The translations under genes were made by a program, and so were the position numbers. Below, piece after piece: positions 1 through 7,443 of a stretch of 64,000 bases of DNA. The stretch comes from Pseudogracilibacillus auburnensis (GTDB taxonomy: Bacteria > Bacillota > Bacilli > Bacillales > Amphibacillaceae). The stretch covers positions 62,001-126,000 of the forward strand of contig NZ_QJJQ01000001.1 of NCBI RefSeq assembly GCF_003201975.1, given 5' to 3'. Under the pieces are notes generated by a model that saw only the letters and a program-made list of their open reading frames with translations, made no database searches and was not told where the DNA came from. Position 1 is the stretch's first letter. The number at the start of each line of letters is the position of its first letter.

Positions 1-77
1 TAGTTAATCATTAAGGATCATTCACTCTTTTGAAGTATTCATGACGATTAACACAATATGACGCTTATGTTAAAAAA

Positions 78-140
78 ACACATTTAGTGTTGATTTTTTA
101 GGGAAAATGCACTATTATATGTAAATAACACGTTTAGTGT
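78..140 (+). promoter_or_regulatory. Sigma-A-like promoter flanked by two identical-type operators
   Basis: Two copies of the inverted-repeat motif ACAC-N5-GTGT (ACACATTTAGTGT at 78-90 and ACACGTTTAGTGT at 128-140) lie exactly 50 bp apart. Between them is a good promoter: TTGATT at 90-95, a 17 bp spacer and TATTAT at 113-118, reading rightward. Operators overlapping the -35 and the start region are typical of repression. I do not recognise the regulator. The transcript would run into a possible 37-codon gene and then the Sda-like gene. Confidence 0.5.
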
Positions 141-159
141 AAACAAAAGGAATTGGAAT

Positions 160-273
160 TTGATAGATGGACCTGTTGATAAGGGGAGATATTTTTATAA
201 AAATTACAAAGGTGTCATATGTTATCGTGAACAAAAAATTAAGTTCTTATCGGAAATCTATCTTTCAAGTTAA
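160..273 (+). CDS. Possible small protein, unknown
   Basis: A 37-codon frame starting at TTG 160 with AAAAGG nine bases upstream. It begins just after the operator-flanked promoter and ends 24 bases before the Sda-like gene. The product is rich in Tyr, Lys and Arg and contains GRYFYKNYKG. It has no membrane segment and no domain I recognise. A frame this short can occur by chance, and an overlapping 47-codon frame from ATG 167 competes with it. The support is position and ribosome binding site only. Confidence 0.25.
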   Translation: MIDGPVDKGRYFYKNYKGVICYREQKIKFLSEIYLSS

Positions 274-296
274 TTGTATTAGAAAAGGTGAAAAAA

Positions 297-455
297 TTGG
301 GTGTAGATAAGCATAAAAACAGATCGATCCGTTTTCCAGCTCTAAGTGATGATTTAATCAAAGAAGCATATGAAAAAGCGAATCAATTATGCTTAAATGA
401 ACAGTTTATTCATTTATTAAAAGAGGAAATGATCGATCGGCAATTGGAGAAATAA
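297..455 (+). CDS. sda: Sda-like sporulation checkpoint protein (histidine kinase inhibitor)
   Basis: A 52-residue protein whose core LSDDLIKEAYEKANQLCLNE is followed by a second helix ending in LLKEEMIDRQL. It aligns by eye with Bacillus Sda ([20 protein letters not shown], then LIENEIKRRSL), a two-helix hairpin that blocks autophosphorylation of sporulation kinase KinA when DNA replication is disturbed. I chose TTG 297 because AAAGGTG lies six bases upstream; GTG 288 is in frame but sits inside that ribosome binding site. Family members are about 46-52 residues, so the length fits. A DnaA-box-like TGTTGATAA (one mismatch to the inverted consensus) lies upstream at 174-182; sda in B. subtilis is controlled by DnaA. 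The N-terminal dozen residues are basic and not seen in the short B. subtilis form. Confidence 0.8.
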   Translation: MGVDKHKNRSIRFPALSDDLIKEAYEKANQLCLNEQFIHLLKEEMIDRQLEK

Positions 456-477
456 GACAATGAAAGGAAGTGGAGGA

Positions 478-612
478 ATAAAAACAGAGCAGGGAAATGA
501 GATGTCTTCAACTTGCAGGGGGGTCAAAATAGGACTGCGAACGATACATCGTGCAAGAATCCCACTCATCAAATCATAAGGTTGAGGACTTGAGGCTTTA
601 GCCATGGGAGTC
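478..612 (+). mobile_element. Probable right-end remnant of an IS200/IS605-type element
   Basis: The stretch around 563-610 has the arrangement AAGAATCCC...GGCTTTAGCCATGGGAGT.TCAA. This resembles the 3' end of IS200/IS605 elements, where the last codons of tnpB run into an imperfect hairpin. One short rightward frame ends with TAA at 580-582 in the expected place. No transposase body remains upstream; the Sda-like gene ends at 455. I read it as a decayed terminal scrap. The call rests on memory of the end motif, not on an alignment. Confidence 0.35.
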
Positions 613-686
613 TCAAACGGTTCATGTAGCTATAGTAACAGGCGACATTGTTACATGTTTAAGTTAATTGTTTTGGGGGAATATCT

Positions 687-1035
687 TTACATCTCTATTT
701 TTGTACTAGCATTTGAATGAGGTGCTGTTTTATATACACCATGTGAAACGGCCAAATCATCATAGGCAGCACCAACTGATTTAAAAAAGACTATTTCCTC
801 TGTATTTTCATGATCAGTCATTTGATTTGTCACTAACTCCATTAATTCCCCTTGATTGTTTTCACCGGACCATTTCGGTTATTTTGCTGCGTGAACAAGT
901 TCTCCGGCTTCTTCTTTCACCCCTTTTACATCATCGATATTATTTCCTTATCCAAATTAGAAATTGCCTGCTTCATTCATAAAATTGTTGAATTTCTTTT
1001 TCATTTAATAGAATCAACAAATTCTTGCCTTTTTC
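687..1035 (-). pseudogene. Decayed ornithine cyclodeaminase / mu-crystallin family gene
   Basis: On the minus strand the last piece reads ELVTNQ..., then EEIVFFKSVGAAYDDLAVSH and GVYKTA before the stop at 687-689. This is the conserved C-terminal block of the ornithine cyclodeaminase/mu-crystallin family (NAD(P)-dependent amino-acid deaminases and dehydrogenases). A stop interrupts it after ELVHAAK. Near 960-1020 a second piece reads LLNEKEIQQFYE and, after a frameshift, MKQAISNLDKE, the family's N-terminal block. Roughly 200 residues between the two are missing, including the whole nucleotide-binding fold. The gene is therefore dead by internal deletion, frameshift and stop. Confidence 0.65.
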
Positions 1036-1237
1036 AAGTAATAGATTGATCACCTTTAGAAAACCGGTGTTGTTAAAGAAGCAAATTGCATATATGTAGT
1101 TTTTAAATGCGACACATAACCGTGGAACCAGCACATAATCCTCAAAATTAGTAACTCCCACTGTCAAATATCTCTCATTTGCCTCTTACTGACACGATCA
1201 TTCTTTCCCCGTATTATAAATTCATTATTATGTTGGA

Positions 1238-1266
1238 TTGAATAAAGTTTTTTTTCGTATTACGAT
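1238..1266 (+). promoter_or_regulatory. Candidate promoter of the ydbS-ydbT pair
   Basis: TTGAAT at 1238-1243, a 17 bp spacer and TACGAT at 1261-1266 precede the ydbS start by 53 bases. The -10 has two mismatches to consensus. Between 1036 and 1237 I see nothing recognisable. Confidence 0.4.
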
Positions 1267-1319
1267 AGAGGTAGGTTTATCCTGTCACCATTTCAAGAGA
1301 AGAGTAGGAGCGTGATATT

Positions 1320-1817
1320 TTGTTCACAGATATACAAACGCCACAAAAGAAATTATCGAAGGATATAGTGAAGGTAACGATTATTAGTGAATTAATTAGT
1401 AATAGTATTGGGTTTATTGTGCTTGGCGTTTTATTTTATTTAGATGATCGATTTTCTTGGAAGGATTGGATCGGTTGGATTTTAATTGCAATTACTGTTA
1501 TTGCTATTCTTGCAGCTGTTTGGTCTACTCTGATTCGTCCCTTTTTGCTGTATAAATATACGCGCTACCATGTGGATGAAGAGTTTTTACAATTGAAAAC
1601 AGGGGCTTTAAATGAAACACATGAACTTGTACCGATGACTAAAATCCAAGCTGTCGAAACGAATCAAGGACCGATCATGCGAAAGTATGGACTGTATTCG
1701 ATTTCCATTGAAACGATGGGATCGAGCCATGCAATATCTGGGTTACAGCGGGATGTGGCGATGGAGTTAAGAAATAAAATTGCGCATTACGCAAAAATAA
1801 AGGAAGTAGAATCATGA
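1320..1817 (+). CDS. ydbS: PH-domain membrane protein YdbS
   Basis: A 165-residue protein with two hydrophobic segments (about residues 24-42 and 50-72) followed by a small bacterial pleckstrin-homology-like (bPH2) domain containing RYHVDEEFLQLKTGALNE and VPMTKIQAVETNQGPIMRKY. YdbS and its partner YdbT are membrane proteins of the bPH2/DUF304 family. In B. subtilis the pair is linked to resistance to certain bacteriocins and envelope stress; the biochemical role is unclear. The start is TTG 1320 with TAGGAG nine bases upstream. Its stop overlaps the ydbT start by four bases (ATGA), indicating translational coupling. Length matches the B. subtilis protein. Confidence 0.88.
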   Translation: MFTDIQTPQKKLSKDIVKVTIISELISNSIGFIVLGVLFYLDDRFSWKDWIGWILIAITVIAILAAVWSTLIRPFLLYKYTRYHVDEEFLQLKTGALNETHELVPMTKIQAVETNQGPIMRKYGLYSISIETMGSSHAISGLQRDVAMELRNKIAHYAKIKEVES

Positions 1818-3382
1818 TGAAGCCGAAGCGATATCATCCATTGCTGATGTTATTTGATGTATGGGGCTTTGTAAAAAATGTGTTTTTTCTAGTCATTATT
1901 TTATTTGTTTTAAATTATCAATCACAATCATTTCTTTTCAAATATGGTCGTTATGCTTTTTATTTATATACAGTGATAACATTCATTTACATTATTTCAA
2001 AATGGTTGACACAAAAATATAAACTGGGCGATACTGCTTTTCATTTATATAAAGGGGTTTTTACAAAAAAAGAGCAAACAATTCCATATGCTAAAATCCA
2101 AAATGTGAATCGCCATATCTCGGTATTTCATCGCATTTTTAAGATGACATCGATTCATTTTGAAACAGCGATGTCAGGAGAAGATACAACGATCAAGTTT
2201 AACGTAATCTCGCTCCAAGAAGCAGACAAAATGGAAAAGGTGATTGAACAGGGTACACAGCATGATCGTGAATTGGATGACCATGACTTTGGACAAGATA
2301 AACTAGAGCGACAAAATGATATAGATGTGGAAGAGCACAAAGAAGTTCCTGATGAGGTGTCGACACTTAAAACGAACGCGCAAAGCGGAAGACAAAACCG
2401 TGTGATCCATTTTAACCCGACAAAACGAGATGTATTGAAAGCATCCTTTACTTCGCTTAGTTTTTTAGTACTTGTTCCAATTTTAGTGTCACTTTACTTT
2501 CAACTTGATGACTTTTTTGATTTGGATGAACGGGCAGAAGGTTTGATATCGATTATTCTAAGTGCTTGGTGGCTTATCGTTGTTATTATCGTTGCTCTTG
2601 TAATCACATCCATTATATTCGGAATTGTCAGGGTGTATTTGAAGTATGGAAAATATGAAATATCTTCTGATGAAGAACGAGTTTATATTACCCAAGGAGT
2701 GATCGATGAGAGGTCCTTTTCTATTTCAAAACAGAATGTTCAAGCGGTAGAAATTACCCAATCATTGATCAAACGGCTGCTTGGCATTGTTGAAGTGAAA
2801 TTAATAAGTGCAGGTAACCTTAAAATAGATGATGATGATTTAAAAATTAGTTCACTTTATCCATTTTTGCCGGAAAAACGAGCATATGAAATGATTGCAG
2901 AAATTTTGCCATCGTATGAGATAACGGAGCAGATGTCCAAATTACCGAAAAAGGCATTATGGGTTCGTTTATTGAGACCGATTTGGTTTATTGTGCTTGT
3001 TTCTGTTGCGCTATTTTACTTTCAACCAGCTATTTGGGGTTTAGAACAGGCATGGTGGATTGGACTTGTTCTACTTATTGTCGTCATCTATTCGTTCGTA
3101 ATTTTAGGGTATAAAAATACGAAATACACGATAAATGATCATTTTATCCAAATAAAAAAAGGTGGAATGGTCACCTCACATATTGTTACCAAACGGGATA
3201 AGATCATTGAAGTGAAGGTTTTCAGATCCTTTCTTCAACGAAAGTTGGGAATTGCTTCGTTTGAAATCGTTAATCGGGCAAATCCAGTTCGTCATACAGA
3301 ATTAGACGATATACCTGTGGCGATGGCAGGTTCCGTTTATACGTGGTATATGGATCGAACGAAGGAAATAGAAATAGAATAA
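1814..3382 (+). CDS. ydbT: PH-domain membrane protein YdbT
   Basis: A 522-residue membrane protein made of three repeats of the unit hydrophobic hairpin plus bPH2 (DUF304) domain. The hydrophobic pairs lie at about 20-60, 215-265 and 380-425. Each is followed by a beta-rich domain with the recurring pattern of a basic strand and then an ISKQNVQAVEITQSLIKRLL-like line. An acidic, hydrophilic insert (about 140-190) separates the first and second units. It is the partner of YdbS, overlapping it by four bases. It probably sits in the cytoplasmic membrane with its PH domains facing the cytoplasm; the molecular role is unknown. It is slightly longer than the B. subtilis homologue. Confidence 0.88.
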   Translation: MMKPKRYHPLLMLFDVWGFVKNVFFLVIILFVLNYQSQSFLFKYGRYAFYLYTVITFIYIISKWLTQKYKLGDTAFHLYKGVFTKKEQTIPYAKIQNVNRHISVFHRIFKMTSIHFETAMSGEDTTIKFNVISLQEADKMEKVIEQGTQHDRELDDHDFGQDKLERQNDIDVEEHKEVPDEVSTLKTNAQSGRQNRVIHFNPTKRDVLKASFTSLSFLVLVPILVSLYFQLDDFFDLDERAEGLISIILSAWWLIVVIIVALVITSIIFGIVRVYLKYGKYEISSDEERVYITQGVIDERSFSISKQNVQAVEITQSLIKRLLGIVEVKLISAGNLKIDDDDLKISSLYPFLPEKRAYEMIAEILPSYEITEQMSKLPKKALWVRLLRPIWFIVLVSVALFYFQPAIWGLEQAWWIGLVLLIVVIYSFVILGYKNTKYTINDHFIQIKKGGMVTSHIVTKRDKIIEVKVFRSFLQRKLGIASFEIVNRANPVRHTELDDIPVAMAGSVYTWYMDRTKEIEIE

Positions 3383-3444
3383 ATATCGACCGTGCTGTGT
3401 AAAAAGAGTGGATGCCTTTAGAAGGTCTTTCTGATAAAAATCTA

Positions 3445-3487
3445 ACTATTCCTCACTTACTTAAAAAGATGAGGAATAGTTTTTTTA
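3445..3487. terminator. Bidirectional terminator between ydbT and the LysR gene
   Basis: The arms ACTATTCCTC and GAGGAATAGT pair around a 16-base loop, followed by a T-run. The leftward gene's stop codon lies in the T-run, so this stem probably ends both convergent transcripts. Confidence 0.85.
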
Positions 3488-4399
3488 TGCAAGTTTCGTA
3501 CTAATTTTAAATTTATATAAAAGTAGATCGATAAACTTTTTAATATAACTAGGGTAAATTGCGTCTTGTTTGTAGATGCAACTAACTTTCATCTGGGTAC
3601 CGAAATCACTGAATTCGAGAAAGGTTACCCCTTGTTTTTGTTCACTTGAAAGCCCATCAACATACGATTTTGGGAGAATACTAACCCCTAAACCGTCGCG
3701 AACAAGATGAATAATCGAAATATAATCGACAAAAGAATAAACGATATTTTTTTCCGCACCTAATAATTCATTAATGGACTTTTGAATTAACCCATTTCTA
3801 TACAGCATTAAAGGTTCGTTATATAGATCCTTATATGATACTTTTTCCTGTTTTGCCAACGGGTGTTGAGTGGAAGTCATTAAAATAAAATTCGATTCGT
3901 ATAAAGGTTTACAGGCAATATTATTTTTCTCCATATAAACCCTTGTTTCAATGCTAGAATTAATAATCGCAATATCTAGCTCGCCTTTTTCCAACAGATG
4001 TAATAAGTCCATTGAACCGCTTTCATAAATGCTAATTTTCATCTTTGGAAAACCTTCTTTAAACGCTTCCAATAAACGTTGAAGCTTTATATCAGTAAGA
4101 ATCGGGCCAAGTCCTAACATAATTTCCCCGCTATCTGGATTATTCATTAACTCTACTTGTTGCTTTAATTTATCTACACTATTTAACACATCCAAAATAA
4201 ATGGATATAGTTGCTCCCCTTGTTCCGTTAGTCTAATTCCTCTACCATCCCTTTCGAAAATGGTAGTTTCTAACTGTTTTTCCAACGTTCTTATTTGTTG
4301 GCTAATCGTTGGCTCTGTTACATAGAGATTTCGCGCTGCTTCTCTCATTGTTTTATGCTCGACAATACTGTGGACATACTCCAATTGTCTTAGTCTCAA
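3485..4399 (-). CDS. LysR-family transcriptional regulator
   Basis: A 304-residue LysR-type regulator. The winged helix-turn-helix is at residues 1-60 (RLRQLEYVHSIVEHKTMREA, then VTEPTISQQIRTLEKQL). The effector-binding alpha/beta domain follows from about residue 90. I chose TTG at 4399 because AAAGGAGGGG lies just upstream; an in-frame ATG at 4420 would overlap that site. It diverges from the IlvD-type operon, the usual layout for a LysR regulator of its neighbour. Two palindromic T-N11-A boxes lie in the shared promoter region. The ligand is probably an intermediate of the adjacent pathway; it cannot be named from sequence. Confidence 0.9.
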   Translation of the reverse strand: MRLRQLEYVHSIVEHKTMREAARNLYVTEPTISQQIRTLEKQLETTIFERDGRGIRLTEQGEQLYPFILDVLNSVDKLKQQVELMNNPDSGEIMLGLGPILTDIKLQRLLEAFKEGFPKMKISIYESGSMDLLHLLEKGELDIAIINSSIETRVYMEKNNIACKPLYESNFILMTSTQHPLAKQEKVSYKDLYNEPLMLYRNGLIQKSINELLGAEKNIVYSFVDYISIIHLVRDGLGVSILPKSYVDGLSSEQKQGVTFLEFSDFGTQMKVSCIYKQDAIYPSYIKKFIDLLLYKFKISTKLA

Positions 4400-4446
4400 G
4401 GAAACCCCTCCTTTAATCAATATATTTCATTATAGCAAACTATTGA

Positions 4447-4479
4447 TAGATTTTATCTAACATTTATAGAATTTTTCTA
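4447..4479. promoter_or_regulatory. Paired LysR-type operator boxes
   Basis: Two perfect 13 bp palindromes of the form TAGAW-TTT-WTCTA (TAGATTTTATCTA at 4447-4459 and TAGAATTTTTCTA at 4467-4479) are spaced 20 bp centre to centre, two helical turns. Each has the T-N11-A signature of LysR-type regulators. They lie in the divergent region just upstream of the operon's -10, as expected for a regulatory site plus an activation site. Confidence 0.7.
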
Positions 4480-4500
4480 ATTTTTTTTCATCTAAAATGC

Positions 4501-4535
4501 TGGTATAGTAAATTTACTACTTGAAATCGCTTACA
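4501..4535 (+). promoter_or_regulatory. Extended -10 promoter with cre site for the dehydratase operon
   Basis: TGGTATAGT at 4501-4509 is an extended -10 without a good -35 (a T-run at 4481-4486), which suits an activator-dependent promoter. It overlaps a 14 bp palindrome, TAGTAAATTTACTA (4506-4519). Immediately downstream, TTGAAATCGCTTACA (4521-4535) matches the B. subtilis cre consensus WTGNAANCGNWNNCW at every fixed position, so CcpA repression is likely. Confidence 0.65.
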
Positions 4536-4629
4536 AAATAGATCTTTAGTAGTGATTCAAATGAATGAAGAAGTGAGGGATGAAAAAGAGAACATTCATC
4601 ATTGTAATTTAACGTGAGGGGGATAGTCA

Positions 4630-6312
4630 GTGGAAAAAGACTTACGTATCAATAGTAAAGTGTTTAGTGAAGGATCGAAACAAGCGCCAAATCGAGCCAT
4701 GTTACGTGCAGTTGGGTTGACTGATGAAGATTTTAATAAGCCGATGGTAGGAATTGCGAGTACATGGAGTGAAGTAACTCCTTGTAATATGCATATTCAC
4801 GATTTAGCGGTTGCGGCTAAAAGAGGAGCTCGTGAAGCTGGTGCTGTGCCGTTAATTTTTAATACGATAACCGTATCCGATTCGATTGCGATGGGCACAC
4901 AAGGGATGCGTTATTCATTACCAAGTCGGGATGTCATCGCTGATTCGATCGAAACCGTGGTCGGAGGGGAAAATTTAGATGGATTACTGACAATTGGTGG
5001 TTGTGATAAAAATATGCCAGGTTGTATGATCGCGATTGCGAATGCCCGAGTTCCAGCAATCTTCGTTTATGGAGGAACGATCGATGCAGGAAAACATAAT
5101 GGTAAAAATATCGATTTACTTTCCGTTTTTGAAGGGGTTGGGGAGTTAAATAGTGGAAAAATAGATGAGCAAGAATTAAGGGCAATTGAATGTAAAGCCT
5201 GTCCTGGTGCAGGTTCTTGTGGTGGAATGTACACAGCAAATACAATGTCATCTGCCATTGAGGCACTTGGAATGAGTTTGCCTGGTAACTCATCTACTCC
5301 CGCCACGTCGGAAAATAAACAAATCGAATGTGACCAAGCAGGAAGAGCGCTGTACAAATTAATGGAAAAAGGCATTTATCCAAAAGATATTATGACTAAA
5401 AAAGCATTTGAAAATACAATTACCGTGGTTATGGCTCTAGGTGGGTCGACAAATGCGGTGCTCCATTTACTCGCTATTGCCGATGCGATCGGGGTTGATT
5501 TATCGATGGATGACTTTGACCGATTGCAAAAAACAGTGCCACATATTGCAAACTTAAGGCCAAGTGGAAAATATGTCATGGAAGATTTGTATAAAGTAGG
5601 TGGCGTTCCAGCTGTCATGAAATTACTTCATGAAAAAGGCTACTTACATGGCGATTGCTTAACTGTTACAGGTAAAACATTAGCAGAGAATTTACAAGAC
5701 GCGCCTGATCTTGCGGCAGGACAAGATGTCATTATGCCAATGGGAGAGCCGCTCAGTAAACAAGGACCACTCGTTATGTTAAAAGGGAATCTCGCCCCAC
5801 GAGGTGGAGTCGCCAAAATGTCCGGTGTTTCCGTACAAACCCATACAGGTCCTGCACGAGTATTTGATACCGAAGACGCCGCAGCAAAAGCAGTAACAAA
5901 CAACGAGATTAAAGCAGGCGACGTTTTAGTTATTCGGTATGTCGGTCCTAAAGGAGGACCAGGAATGCCAGAGATGCTTTCCGTTTCTGCAATCCTCGTC
6001 GGAAAAGGATTAGGGGAAAAAGTGGCACTTCTTACAGATGGTCGATTTTCAGGTGGAACACACGGTTTGGTCGTTGGACATATTGCACCAGAAGCACAAG
6101 TAGGTGGGCCAATTGCACTCTTACAAGAAGGGGATATCGTAACTGTTTGTGCTAAACGACAAGAAATTTTTATGGATGTGTCTGACGAGGAACTAAATAA
6201 AAGAAAAGCAAATTGGATCGCACCACCATTAAATAAACATGGTGTGTTAGGAAAATATGCACATAATGTTTCTTGTGCCTCCTTAGGTGCAATTACTAAT
6301 TATTTCGATTAA
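4630..6312 (+). CDS. ilvD: Dihydroxy-acid dehydratase family protein (IlvD/Edd)
   Basis: A 560-residue enzyme of the IlvD/Edd family, which removes water from 2,3-dihydroxy acids or sugar acids to give 2-keto-3-deoxy acids using an Fe-S cluster. The cluster cysteines are visible at C52 (TPCN), C125 (GGCDKNMPG) and C197 ([16 protein letters not shown]). The C-terminal block [20 protein letters not shown] is intact. The sequence is of the IlvD proper type, but the surroundings are catabolic: an ABC importer, a LysR regulator and a cre site, with no ilvBHC or leu genes. I infer that it acts on an imported polyhydroxy acid rather than in branched-chain amino acid synthesis. The start is GTG 4630 behind GAGGGGG. 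Confidence 0.85.
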   Translation: MEKDLRINSKVFSEGSKQAPNRAMLRAVGLTDEDFNKPMVGIASTWSEVTPCNMHIHDLAVAAKRGAREAGAVPLIFNTITVSDSIAMGTQGMRYSLPSRDVIADSIETVVGGENLDGLLTIGGCDKNMPGCMIAIANARVPAIFVYGGTIDAGKHNGKNIDLLSVFEGVGELNSGKIDEQELRAIECKACPGAGSCGGMYTANTMSSAIEALGMSLPGNSSTPATSENKQIECDQAGRALYKLMEKGIYPKDIMTKKAFENTITVVMALGGSTNAVLHLLAIADAIGVDLSMDDFDRLQKTVPHIANLRPSGKYVMEDLYKVGGVPAVMKLLHEKGYLHGDCLTVTGKTLAENLQDAPDLAAGQDVIMPMGEPLSKQGPLVMLKGNLAPRGGVAKMSGVSVQTHTGPARVFDTEDAAAKAVTNNEIKAGDVLVIRYVGPKGGPGMPEMLSVSAILVGKGLGEKVALLTDGRFSGGTHGLVVGHIAPEAQVGGPIALLQEGDIVTVCAKRQEIFMDVSDEELNKRKANWIAPPLNKHGVLGKYAHNVSCASLGAITNYFD

Positions 6313-6384
6313 TATTTCACTAAAATTCAGATGATTTTGATAAAGATAGTGCATTCTAAAACTAATTTGGAAGGGGAAATTTCA

Positions 6385-7377
6385 ATGGTAAAAAGAATTA
6401 GCTTATTACTCATTATTTTCGCATTAGTCATATTGTCCGCATGTTCTGGTTCTAAAGATTCGGATACATCTTCTAATGATACAAGTGGTGGAGAGGAGAA
6501 AGAAAAAGTAGTCATTGGAACGTCTGTTGCTTCCCTTGGATTTTTATTTTTTGTCGAGGGGCAAAAGGCATCAGAAGCGGCTGCGGCTGAACTAGGTGTA
6601 GAAACAATTTTTTACGATGCAGAAGAAAATCAAGCAAAACAAAATCAAGATATAGAAGATATGATCGTGAAAAAAGTAGATGCGATTGTCGTAGCTCCTG
6701 TTACAACTGAAGGAGTGATCCCGGCAATTAAACAAGCGAATGAAAAAGGTATTCCTGTTTTTACAGTAGATAGATATGTAGATTCAGACGAAGTAGACAT
6801 TGTCGCACATTTAGGTACAGACAATATTGATATGGGTAAAAATGCTGGTGAATTATTTTTAAAAGGGTTGGAAGAAAAATATCCAAATGAGGAAGTATAT
6901 AAAGTTGCAGAATTAATCGGAACTGCTGGTTCTTCTACGGCAATGGAAAGAGGAGAAGGGATTCATTCTGTGTTAGCGGATAACCCTAAAATTGAGTTTC
7001 TTATCAATTTAAATGCTGATTTCCAATCTACTACGGCGATGAGTGTAACAGAGGATATTCTTACTTCAACGAAGGAATTACATGGGATTATTGCACATAA
7101 TGACATGATGATTGAAGGAGCGTTCCGTGCAGCAGATGATGCAGATCGGGCAAAGGATTTAGTTCTGGTCGGAATGGATGGACAAAAATCAACAGTGGAA
7201 CAAATTATTTCAGGCGATATTTACGGAACATATTTACAACAACCAGCAATGTTAGCAGATGCATTACGGGCAGCGGTGAAACATTTAGATGGAGAAGAAA
7301 TGGATAAAATAATCGCCGTACCAACAGAAGAAATCAACCCGGAAAATGCGAATGAAATGGTAGAGAAAGCTTGGTAA
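6385..7377 (+). CDS. Sugar ABC importer, substrate-binding lipoprotein (RbsB type)
   Basis: A 330-residue periplasmic-binding-protein type 1 lipoprotein. A basic start and hydrophobic run lead to the lipobox LSAC with Cys20, then a Ser/Asp/Thr-rich linker. The mature part has the RbsB signature regions VDAIVVAPVTTEGVIPAIKQ and GIPVFTVDRYV, a hinge near AELIGTAGSSTAMERGEG, and IIAHNDMM and LVGMDGQ near the end. I chose ATG 6385 because GGAAGGGG lies upstream; an in-frame ATG 54 bases earlier would put a charged stretch before the signal peptide. It is followed directly by its ATPase. The ligand is likely a sugar, polyol or sugar acid. Confidence 0.9.
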   Translation: MVKRISLLLIIFALVILSACSGSKDSDTSSNDTSGGEEKEKVVIGTSVASLGFLFFVEGQKASEAAAAELGVETIFYDAEENQAKQNQDIEDMIVKKVDAIVVAPVTTEGVIPAIKQANEKGIPVFTVDRYVDSDEVDIVAHLGTDNIDMGKNAGELFLKGLEEKYPNEEVYKVAELIGTAGSSTAMERGEGIHSVLADNPKIEFLINLNADFQSTTAMSVTEDILTSTKELHGIIAHNDMMIEGAFRAADDADRAKDLVLVGMDGQKSTVEQIISGDIYGTYLQQPAMLADALRAAVKHLDGEEMDKIIAVPTEEINPENANEMVEKAW

Positions 7378-7443
7378 TGTGAATAAACGCCTAAAGTAAA
7401 TGGCTGGAAATTTTTAAAAATGACGATCGAAAGGGGGATGAAC

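Noticed and set aside
1036-1200. Frames on both strands overlapping the upstream side of the ornithine cyclodeaminase remnant
   Set aside because: No ribosome sites and no recognisable motifs. They look like by-products of the decayed gene's flank.
4630-6312. Branched-chain amino acid biosynthesis role for the IlvD-type enzyme
   Set aside because: No ilv or leu neighbours, no T-box leader, and a cre site plus a sugar importer instead. The family is certain but the biosynthetic role is not supported.
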